This document shows positions 23,244 through 29,576 of a stretch of 29,576 nucleotides of DNA, in pieces (within the stretch, counting starts at the first letter, position 1; each line of letters begins with the position of its first letter). Source of the stretch: Tissierellaceae bacterium (GTDB lineage Bacteria > Bacillota > Clostridia > Tissierellales > Tissierellaceae); assembly GCA_029264075.1 (NCBI GenBank), contig JARICQ010000005.1, forward strand, positions 1 to 29,576, written 5' to 3'. The notes under the pieces are model-generated. The model saw only the letters and a list, made by a program, of their open reading frames with translations, was not told the DNA's origin and searched no databases. Position numbers and translations under genes: made by a program.

Positions 23244-24545
23244 ATGAAAAAAGAACAAGAATTTGCAAGAGATTTAATTAATTTTATTGACAATAGCCCA
23301 ACTTCATTTCATGCTACAAAAAATGTAGAGGAGAAACTTATCCAAGAAGGCTTTAAAAAGCTGGACTTAGGAGAAAAGTGGAATTTAGAAAAAGAAGGCA
23401 AGTATTACACAGTTAAAAACAGTTCAGCCATAATTGGATTTATAATAGGAAAGGGCAAGCTAGAAGAAGATGGATTTAAGCTCATAGGAGCCCATACAGA
23501 TGCACCAAGCTTTAAAATCAAAGCCAATCCTGAAATTACAGTTGAAGACGAATATCTAAAGCTAAATACAGAAGTATATGGTGGGCCTATACTAAATACT
23601 TGGTTTGATAGACCCCTGTCTATAGCAGGTAGGGTGAATTTAAAGACAGATAATCCGCTAAGACCTTCTGAAAAGTTGATAGATATGGAAAAACCTTTAA
23701 TGATAATTCCAAATCTAGCAATACACATGAATAGAAAAGTTAATGAAGGTGTTAAAATAAATCCTCAAATTGAGACCCTGCCATTAATTTCTACTATAGA
23801 AGAAGAATTTGAAAAGAACAATTATTTATTAGCTTTAGTGGCCAAGGATTTAGGAGTAGAACTTGAGGATATATTAGATTTTGAATTATTTTTATATGGA
23901 GTAGAAAAAGGCTCAATTGTAGGACTGAATGAAGAATTCATTTCTGTAGCCAGACTGGACGATTTAGGGATGGTTCATGCAGGTCTTAATGGGCTTTTAG
24001 ATAGCGAGCTTGGGAATAGTACAAATGTATTAGCCTGCTTTGACAATGAAGAAGTAGGTAGTGGTACAAAGCAAGGTGCAGCCAGTCCTATGCTTAGAAC
24101 TGTACTTGAAAGAATTTCTATTTCTATGAATAAAAACAAAGAAGACTACTATAGGGCACTATCAAAGTCATTTTTGATTTCAGCAGACCAGGCCCATGCC
24201 CTTCATCCAAATAATACAGACAAACAAGACCTTACCAACAGACCAGTAATTAATGGGGGTCCAGCTATCAAGCTGGCTGCAAATCAAGCCTATACTACAG
24301 ATAGTTTTTCCGCAGCTGTCTACGGAGGAATATGTAGGTCCATTGGTATAGACCTACAAAAATTTGTAAATAGATCAGATAAAAAAGGTGGGTCTACAAT
24401 AGGTCCAATATCATCATCGCAGTTAGATATTGCCTCAATAGACATAGGAAACCCAATTCTTGGCATGCATTCGATAAGAGAACTCGGTGGTGTATTTGAT
24501 CATTACAGTGTATATAGATCTTTTAAAGAGTTTTATAGAATATAG
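23244..24545 (+). CDS. M18-family (aspartyl) aminopeptidase
   Basis: This is a 433-aa cytoplasmic dizinc aminopeptidase of family M18, preferring acidic N-terminal residues in characterised members. Metal and catalytic residues are seen in IGAHTDAPSF (His84, Asp86), ARLDDLG, FDNEEVGSGTKQGA (Glu pair) and the C-terminal GMHSIRELGG His. The N-terminal FIDNSPTSFHA is a signature of the family. It has its own promoter (23201-23211) and terminator, with AAAGGATG ahead of the ATG. Peptide breakdown would suit an amino-acid-fermenting anaerobe. Confidence 0.95.
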   Translation: MKKEQEFARDLINFIDNSPTSFHATKNVEEKLIQEGFKKLDLGEKWNLEKEGKYYTVKNSSAIIGFIIGKGKLEEDGFKLIGAHTDAPSFKIKANPEITVEDEYLKLNTEVYGGPILNTWFDRPLSIAGRVNLKTDNPLRPSEKLIDMEKPLMIIPNLAIHMNRKVNEGVKINPQIETLPLISTIEEEFEKNNYLLALVAKDLGVELEDILDFELFLYGVEKGSIVGLNEEFISVARLDDLGMVHAGLNGLLDSELGNSTNVLACFDNEEVGSGTKQGAASPMLRTVLERISISMNKNKEDYYRALSKSFLISADQAHALHPNNTDKQDLTNRPVINGGPAIKLAANQAYTTDSFSAAVYGGICRSIGIDLQKFVNRSDKKGGSTIGPISSSQLDIASIDIGNPILGMHSIRELGGVFDHYSVYRSFKEFYRI

Positions 24546-24547
24546 AT

Positions 24548-24583
24548 AAATAAGGCAGAGTACTGAAAGTCTCTGCCTTATTT
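24548..24583 (+). terminator. Terminator-like hairpin between the aminopeptidase and methyltransferase genes
   Basis: Perfect 13-bp inverted repeat, 24548-24560 with 24571-24583, with a further ACT/AGT pairing in the loop. The right arm ends in ATTT. It stops only 17 bases before the next start codon. Confidence 0.8.
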
Positions 24584-24600
24584 AGTATGGGAGAATATAT

Positions 24601-26454
24601 ATGGTCAAAAATCATAGTTCAAATACTGGAATTAATAAAGAGAAAAGAGAGATTGACAACAAAAAAGCAAGGGGTAAGTATTATACTCCAGATTTTATAA
24701 TAGATTATATACTTAAAAATACAATCTCAAATACAGATATAATAAAAAAGCCATTTATTAAAATTATAGATCCTTCATGCGGTAGTGGATTTTTTCTTTT
24801 AGCTGCATATGATGTCTTAAAAGATTTATTTAATAAAAACATAAATAAATTAAAAGAGAAATATAGCTCTCGCACATATGATATGAAAATCAATGGAAAG
24901 CCAGAGAAGCTCTCTGGATTCGATTATTGGAGGGAGGAAAACATCCACTATCATATATTGACACACTGTATATATGGGGCTGATATTGATTCTATTGCTC
25001 TTGAAAAAACAAGAGAAGAGCTTAGGAAAAAGAATCCGAGTTTTCAAATAGAAGATCTTAATATAGTTGAATGTGATAGTCTGATTCCTTGGGAGAAACT
25101 TGATGAAAGTTTTGAAACTAAGATAAAAGAAAAGACCAATACAAACAAGTTATTCGACTTTTGGTCTAATAAATATGATTTTGTAATTGGAAATCCACCA
25201 TATATTGGCCAAAAAAACCTTGATCTAAATTATAAGGCTTGGTTATTAAGAGAATATAAAGATGTTTTTAGAGACAAAGCCGATATATCCTTTTGTTTTT
25301 TTAAGAGAATAAAAGATATACTAGCACCTGGGGGAATCTGTGGCATTATATCTTCCAGGTATTTTATGGAAAGTCCAAATGGAAGAAATCTAAGGAAATA
25401 TTTGATGGAAAATGTCAAGATTAAAAAGATAGTTGATTTTTATGGAGAAAATATATTTAAAGGCTTAGGAGTTGCTACTGCTATATATATTTTTGAGTTA
25501 AAAAAATCAAAAGAAGAAAACTACTATATAGATATACATAAATTAAGGGAAGAAAACATTAAAAATAAGAGAAGAATTGATATAGAAGATATGATAAAGA
25601 CAAATCAATTTGATAACTTTAATATTTCATTTAAAAGACTTGATCCTGATAGATGGATGATAATACCAGATGAGCTATATAGTATATATAAAAAAATTGA
25701 TAATAAAACTTATTTTAAATTAAAGGACCTGGCTGATTCATTTCAAGGAATAATTACAGGATTTGATTCAGCCTTTGTAGTTAATTGTGATCAGATAGTT
25801 TTAAATCAAATTGAAGGTGAACTAGTAAAACTTTGGATAAAAAATAAAGACATAGAAAAATACTATATACAAGAGCCAAGCCTGAGCTTAATTTATTCAA
25901 ATAATATAAGGAACTTGCTATCCCATCCAAAAAGCATTGATTACATCTCAAGATATAGAGAGAAACTTGAAAAAAGAAGAGAGTGCAAAAAAGGCATTAG
26001 AAAATGGTATCATCTACAGTGGGGAAGAGAAGAGAGCTTGTTTAATCAGGAAAAAATAGTATTTCCCTACAAATCAAATACCAATAAATTTGCAATAGAT
26101 TATGACAACCTATTTTTTAGTGCAGATATATATGGTCTTATACTAAAAGAAGACTATAGGGATAAAATTAGTCATGAGTATTTGATAGGAATTCTCAATT
26201 CAAATGTATACGAATTTTATTTCAAGTTGTTTGGAAAGAAAATGGGCAAGGACATATATGACTACTATCCAAATTCAGTATTAGAATTAAAAATAATTAC
26301 AGATGATGTGATAGATTCAATAGAAGAGCTTTCAAAACAAATAATTTTTAAAAAAGATTCTTTAGAAAATTTGAAAGAAAAAATAGATAAGATAATAATG
26401 GATTATTTTAATTTTAATGATAAAGAGAGAAATATAATAAGAAGGGGACTCTAA
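24601..26454 (+). CDS. CamA-like orphan N6-adenine DNA methyltransferase
   Basis: This is a 617-aa gamma-type adenine methyltransferase of the Eco57I/TaqI class. The N-terminal ARGKYYTP is the family entry motif; motif I is DPSCGSGFF (57-65), CIYGADID follows, and the catalytic motif IV is NPPY (198-201). The C-terminal half is a TaqI-type target-recognition domain. From memory its text closely follows C. difficile CamA (orphan, CAAAAA-specific): SFQGIITG, RRECKKGIRKWYHLQWGRE, FPYKSNTNKFAIDYDN and YLIGILNSNVY have near-identical counterparts. It differs by a proline motif I and an insert of about 20 residues near 91-110. No nuclease or specificity gene is adjacent, so it is probably epigenetic rather than restriction-linked. 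GGGAG lies 7 bases before the ATG. Confidence 0.9.
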   Translation: MVKNHSSNTGINKEKREIDNKKARGKYYTPDFIIDYILKNTISNTDIIKKPFIKIIDPSCGSGFFLLAAYDVLKDLFNKNINKLKEKYSSRTYDMKINGKPEKLSGFDYWREENIHYHILTHCIYGADIDSIALEKTREELRKKNPSFQIEDLNIVECDSLIPWEKLDESFETKIKEKTNTNKLFDFWSNKYDFVIGNPPYIGQKNLDLNYKAWLLREYKDVFRDKADISFCFFKRIKDILAPGGICGIISSRYFMESPNGRNLRKYLMENVKIKKIVDFYGENIFKGLGVATAIYIFELKKSKEENYYIDIHKLREENIKNKRRIDIEDMIKTNQFDNFNISFKRLDPDRWMIIPDELYSIYKKIDNKTYFKLKDLADSFQGIITGFDSAFVVNCDQIVLNQIEGELVKLWIKNKDIEKYYIQEPSLSLIYSNNIRNLLSHPKSIDYISRYREKLEKRRECKKGIRKWYHLQWGREESLFNQEKIVFPYKSNTNKFAIDYDNLFFSADIYGLILKEDYRDKISHEYLIGILNSNVYEFYFKLFGKKMGKDIYDYYPNSVLELKIITDDVIDSIEELSKQIIFKKDSLENLKEKIDKIIMDYFNFNDKERNIIRRGL

Positions 26455-26510
26455 TAGCAGGAGATTTCTAGTGATAGAAGGGATGCAATTCTAATTATAG
26501 AATAAAATAA

Positions 26511-26538
26511 TTGAATATAGGACTTTTTAGTCTAAAAT
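26511..26538 (+). promoter_or_regulatory. Possible promoter of the NhaC-family gene
   Basis: TTGAAT (26511-26516) and TAAAAT (26533-26538) have a 16-base spacer, placed 26 bases before the start codon. Confidence 0.5.
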
Positions 26539-26563
26539 TTATTTAAGAAAAGGAAGTGATAAA

Positions 26564-28057
26564 ATGTCAACATTTTTAATAGGTATTTTTAAAATATCGC
26601 CAGTTTTTTTACTAGCTGGAATGATGATGATTAGCAATATAGAGGCTATAGGATTATTTGAATTAGATATTTTAGTCATCGCACCTATAGCTACAGTTTA
26701 TGCAGCTTTAGTAGCATATATAACTGAAAAAGTTAAGTTTCAAGACCTAGTTGATGCAGCGGTAGAAAATGTTAAAGACATGCAGCTAGTATTTTTCATT
26801 CTTATGTTTGCTTATGCAATGGCAGAAACTTTTATGTCAACTGGAGTAGGTGCATCAATTATAAATATATCTTTAAGACTAGGTTTATCAGCTAGGACAG
26901 TTGCAGTTACAGCTCTGATTGTTTCAGCGGTCTTATCTGTAGCCACAGGTACATCTTGGGGAACATTTGCTGCTACAGCTCCTATTTTTCTATGGCTAAA
27001 TCATATCGTGGGCGGCAATATAGCTCTTACGGTTGCATCAATAGCTGGAGGAGCCTGTTTTGGGGATTGTATTGGTCTTATATCAGACACTACAGTTGTT
27101 AGCTCAGGTATTCAGGGTGTAGAAGTTATTCATAGGATTAGACATCAAGGTGTGTGGTCAATAATAACACTAATTCTGGCGGCCATATTAATTTTCGCAG
27201 TTAGTTTTGGGTATTCTACTGAAGTGGGCAGTGCATCTGAAGCTATATCTTCAATACCCGAGGATGTTTTGATCAATCTAGAGGCTGAAAGACCAGCAGC
27301 AGTTGATCTTTTAAATCAAGTAGTAGAAGGGGTACCATTTTACATGGTGATACCATTATTGCTTGTTATAGGAGTTGCTGTGGCAGGAGTACCGACACTT
27401 GCATGTTTAGGTATAGGAATTATATCTACATACATATTTGGAATGATAGCAGGTACAGTCCAATCTACTACACAGTTTTTAGATTTAATCTATGCTGGAT
27501 TTGAAAGTGCTGGGTCTTGGGTAATAGTCATGATGATGTGGGTAGGTGCTTTTGGTGGCATTATGAATAAAATGTCAGCCTTTAAACCACTAGCCAACTT
27601 AATATCGATAATAGCAAGAAATGTAAGGCAATTAATGTTTGCTAATGGCATCTTATCTATAATAGGGAATGCGGCATTAGCAGATGAAATGGCTCAAATA
27701 GTTACTATTGGACCTATAGTCAGAGATTTAACAGATCAGAATGTTGTAGCTAGCAAAGAAGATATGTATAAACTAAAATTAAGAAATGCTACATTTTCAG
27801 ACGCCTTAGGCGTATTTGGATCGCAGCTTATTCCCTGGCATGTATACATGGCATTTTTTGTAGGTATTTCTTCTACAATATATCCCTTGTATGATTTTTC
27901 TTGGCTTGAATTTATAAAGTACAATTATATGGCTTGGATAGCAGTAGTTTCTCTTCTTCTATTAACCATAACAGGCCTAGATAGATTTATTCCCTTATTT
28001 GCTATACCGTCAGAACCAGATGTTCAGTTGAAAAAGAATTTAAATAAGATTAATTGA
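26564..28057 (+). CDS. NhaC-family Na+/H+ (or solute/Na+) antiporter
   Basis: This is a 497-aa integral membrane protein with roughly eleven to twelve hydrophobic segments. The family-typical core is VATGTSWGTFAATAPIF followed by GGACFGDCIGLISDTTVVSS, with its conserved Asp residues in a membrane re-entrant region. A second repeat holds GSWVIVMMMWVGAFGG and NAALADEMAQIV. NhaC-superfamily members exchange Na+ for H+ or couple Na+ to organic acids and amino acids (MleN, MetT types), so the substrate is open. It is a single-gene unit, with AAGGAAGTG upstream. No adjacent metabolic gene suggests the substrate. Confidence 0.9.
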   Translation: MSTFLIGIFKISPVFLLAGMMMISNIEAIGLFELDILVIAPIATVYAALVAYITEKVKFQDLVDAAVENVKDMQLVFFILMFAYAMAETFMSTGVGASIINISLRLGLSARTVAVTALIVSAVLSVATGTSWGTFAATAPIFLWLNHIVGGNIALTVASIAGGACFGDCIGLISDTTVVSSGIQGVEVIHRIRHQGVWSIITLILAAILIFAVSFGYSTEVGSASEAISSIPEDVLINLEAERPAAVDLLNQVVEGVPFYMVIPLLLVIGVAVAGVPTLACLGIGIISTYIFGMIAGTVQSTTQFLDLIYAGFESAGSWVIVMMMWVGAFGGIMNKMSAFKPLANLISIIARNVRQLMFANGILSIIGNAALADEMAQIVTIGPIVRDLTDQNVVASKEDMYKLKLRNATFSDALGVFGSQLIPWHVYMAFFVGISSTIYPLYDFSWLEFIKYNYMAWIAVVSLLLLTITGLDRFIPLFAIPSEPDVQLKKNLNKIN

Positions 28058-28107
28058 AATAATATGTCCTAAAATATGCAATAAAGCTAAAGTCTTAGCC
28101 GTATGAG

Positions 28108-28135
28108 TTGAAATATTTAATTAGTATGTTATAAT
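28108..28135 (+). promoter_or_regulatory. sigma-A promoter of folD
   Basis: TTGAAA (28108-28113) and TATAAT (28130-28135) have a 16-base spacer, with TATG immediately before the -10 (extended -10). The predicted start near 28142 leaves a leader of about 38 nt. Confidence 0.8.
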
Positions 28136-28179
28136 TAAGACAAACAATGTTTGAAAAATAAAAGAAAGAGGTGTGTTTA

Positions 28180-29025
28180 TTGGCAGAAATATTAAGAGGA
28201 AAAGATGTAGCACAAGAAATCAAGGACAATATACTTTCAGATGTAGAGGTATTAAAAAAAGAAGGCAAGGAACCTACCTTAGGTATGGTTAGATTAGGGA
28301 GCAATCCAGATGATATATCTTATGAAAAGAGTATAATCAGAAATTGTGAAAAGCTTGGAATAAATACAAAGGTATTTGAAAACAGTTTAGAGATGACTAC
28401 AGAAGAACTAGAAGATCTTCTGAAAAAATTAAATGAAGATAAAAATATTTCAGGCATACTTGTATTTAGACCTCTACCAAAGCATATAGATGAGGCTAGA
28501 ATAAGAGAAGCCATATCACCTAAGAAAGATATAGACTGTATGCATCCTTTAAATCTAGCTAGAATATTTGAAGGTAATATGGATGGATTTCTACCTTGTA
28601 CACCTAAATCTGCTATGGAAATACTTGCATTCAACAAGGTAGATCTTGAAGGTAAAAATGTGGTCATAGTAAATAGATCTATGGTTCTTGGAAAGCCTTT
28701 AGCTATGATGATGCTAAACGAAAATGCTACTGTTACAATATGTCATTCAAGAACAAAGGATCTTCCTTCTATAACTAAGGCTGCAGATGTAGTTGTAACT
28801 GCACTTGGAAGAGCGAAGTTCTTCGATGAAAAATATTTCAATGAAGACTCAATTTGTATAGATGTTGGAGTTAGTTTGGATGATGATGGAAAATTAAGTG
28901 GAGACATTGATTACGATCAAGTTGCAGAAAAAGTAAAGATGATTACTCCAGTACCAGGTGGAGTAGGATCAGTGACTACATCACTTCTTCTAGGACAAGT
29001 GGTAAAAGCTTGTAAGATGAATTAA
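28180..29025 (+). CDS. folD: FolD-family methylene-THF dehydrogenase, atypical active site
   Basis: This is a 281-aa FolD homologue; canonical members oxidise 5,10-methylene-THF and hydrolyse methenyl-THF. The family fold is clear: LRGKDVAQEIKD, GILVFRPLPKHIDEARI, KDIDCMHPLNLARI, the nucleotide-binding NRSMVLGKPLA and the closing ITPVPGGVGSVTTSLL. However, the catalytic Tyr-x3-Lys motif reads Y48-E-K-S-I52, so the Lys is replaced by Ile, and the Gln of VQLPLP is replaced by Phe96 (VFRPLP). The Asp of KDVDG remains (Asp119). Cyclohydrolase activity may be lost, with dehydrogenase activity kept; that is inference. The start is TTG 28180 with GAGGTG (28167-28172) 7 bases upstream; the GTG at 28171 overlaps that site. 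Confidence 0.93.
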   Translation: MAEILRGKDVAQEIKDNILSDVEVLKKEGKEPTLGMVRLGSNPDDISYEKSIIRNCEKLGINTKVFENSLEMTTEELEDLLKKLNEDKNISGILVFRPLPKHIDEARIREAISPKKDIDCMHPLNLARIFEGNMDGFLPCTPKSAMEILAFNKVDLEGKNVVIVNRSMVLGKPLAMMMLNENATVTICHSRTKDLPSITKAADVVVTALGRAKFFDEKYFNEDSICIDVGVSLDDDGKLSGDIDYDQVAEKVKMITPVPGGVGSVTTSLLLGQVVKACKMN

Positions 29026-29065
29026 AAATATAATTTCAGGAAACTATTTTAAAAGACATAAAATA

Positions 29066-29113
29066 AAAAAATATATCTACCGTGTTTAGTTGTTCACGGT
29101 AGATATATTTTTT
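29066..29113. terminator. Bidirectional terminator between folD and the penicillin-binding protein gene
   Basis: A 19-bp perfect stem (29066-29084 with 29095-29113) with a 10-nt loop and A/T runs at both ends. It serves the two convergent genes. Confidence 0.92.
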
Positions 29114-29576
29114 ATTCTGAGTTTTCTCCTTCTTCCTCTTCATCTGAAGGGAAGAATGGGAAGTAGTAGTCATAGTCCTCTTCATCTTCTTCGGGGACTT
29201 CTTGCCCATTTTCATTGTTACCGCCATTTTCGCCATTTTCATCTTCAAATTCACTTTCCTGGTCCTCTTCATCTTCTTCAGAGGGGATAACTGTATCGAC
29301 ACCATGATAGCTGCATACTGAAACTGGTTTTCTAAAACCATAGTCACTAGGAACTATACCATTATTTTCTGAAGGTATATACCTTGGGAAAGTCTCTACA
29401 AAAACTCTTGTCTGAACCAAACTCGGTGGACAAAATTCATTTGCAATTGAACCATTTGAAGAATCAATTGTAACTGATACATGAGCATCGCAACGTTCTT
29501 TTGGTTCCGTTCCTTGGGCAAAGATTTCATTTCTAATCGTGCTACCTCTTGGGTCCTGTGAGCAGAGTGAACTAGG
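29112..29576 (-). CDS. Class A penicillin-binding protein, C-terminal end only
   Basis: The - strand frame is open from the right edge to a TAA at 29112-29114, about 154 codons. It begins LCSQDPRGSTIRNEIFAQGT, then EPKERCDAH, which fits the region after the transpeptidase domain of PBP1A-type proteins (their usual text is GTEPTEYCDVH). Paired Cys residues follow in NEFCPPS and VSVCSYHG. The last about 65 residues are a strongly acidic Glu/Asp/Asn/Gly-rich tail with a YDYYFPFFP patch. The catalytic transglycosylase and transpeptidase domains lie outside the window, so the assignment rests on the tail. The TTG at 29420 is an internal codon, not a start. It converges on folD. Confidence 0.72.
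   Translation of the reverse strand, partial: PSSLCSQDPRGSTIRNEIFAQGTEPKERCDAHVSVTIDSSNGSIANEFCPPSLVQTRVFVETFPRYIPSENNGIVPSDYGFRKPVSVCSYHGVDTVIPSEEDEEDQESEFEDENGENGGNNENGQEVPEEDEEDYDYYFPFFPSDEEEEGENSE

Noticed and set aside
24601..26454. Complete restriction-modification or BREX/DISARM-like defence cluster
   Set aside because: Only a single methyltransferase is present; the flanking genes are an aminopeptidase and an antiporter, with no nuclease, helicase or specificity gene.
29036..29347. Alternative frames on both strands across the acidic tail (- strand 103 codons; + strand 29090-29290)
   Set aside because: Repetitive GAA/GAT codons keep other frames open by chance. The penicillin-binding protein frame continues to the window edge with recognisable text, while the others give Lys/Met- or His/Leu-repeats.

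Overview
The window is about 29.6 kb of AT-rich DNA (roughly one third G+C by eye). Almost every gene lies on the + strand, with AGGAGG-type ribosome binding sites, several TTG starts, sigma-A-type promoters and strong intrinsic terminators. Gene order follows the Bacillus/Clostridium core segment hinT-rpsU-yqeY-nfeD-floA-phoH-ybeY-dgkA-cdd-era-recO-glyQS-ccpN-ppsR-dgt-dnaG-rpoD-trmK-yqfO. Together with the bifunctional AdhE, this points to an anaerobic, fermentative Firmicute of the Clostridia/Tissierellia type. The exact genus cannot be fixed from the sequence.

Layout. 1-900: end of a HIT-family hydrolase, rpsU with its own promoter, and a decayed yqeY remnant closed by a terminator. 996-3964: an nfeD-floA membrane-microdomain operon with a third, unrecognised membrane-anchored charged protein. 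4127-9415: phoH, ybeY, a DgkA-PAP2 fusion, a DUF3048 lipoprotein, cdd, era and recO, packed or overlapping. 9517-14003: glyQ, glyS, a CcpN-type repressor with an apparent non-AUG start, and the PPDK regulator ppsR. 14107-19667: a dGTPase-like HD protein, DNA primase, the main sigma factor, trmK and a Nif3 protein. 19721-20150: RNase P RNA with a clear promoter and a very long terminator hairpin. 20151-29025: more loosely spaced single-gene units: adhE, an M18 aminopeptidase, an orphan adenine methyltransferase strongly resembling C. difficile CamA, an NhaC-family antiporter and an atypical FolD. 29112-29576: the C-terminal end of a class A penicillin-binding protein on the - strand, converging on folD over a bidirectional terminator.

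How the genes fit together. Most of the window is housekeeping: ribosome and RNA maturation (S21, YbeY, Era, RNase P, TrmK), tRNA charging (GlyQS), replication and transcription (DnaG, sigma factor), and carbon-flux control (CcpN/PpsR). The points most worth a second look are the CamA-like methyltransferase with no adjacent nuclease, the FolD lacking two canonical catalytic residues, the CcpN homologue with no AUG/GUG/UUG start, the yqeY pseudogene, and the unknown third gene of the nfeD-floA operon. I saw no CRISPR array, insertion sequence, prophage or tRNA gene.
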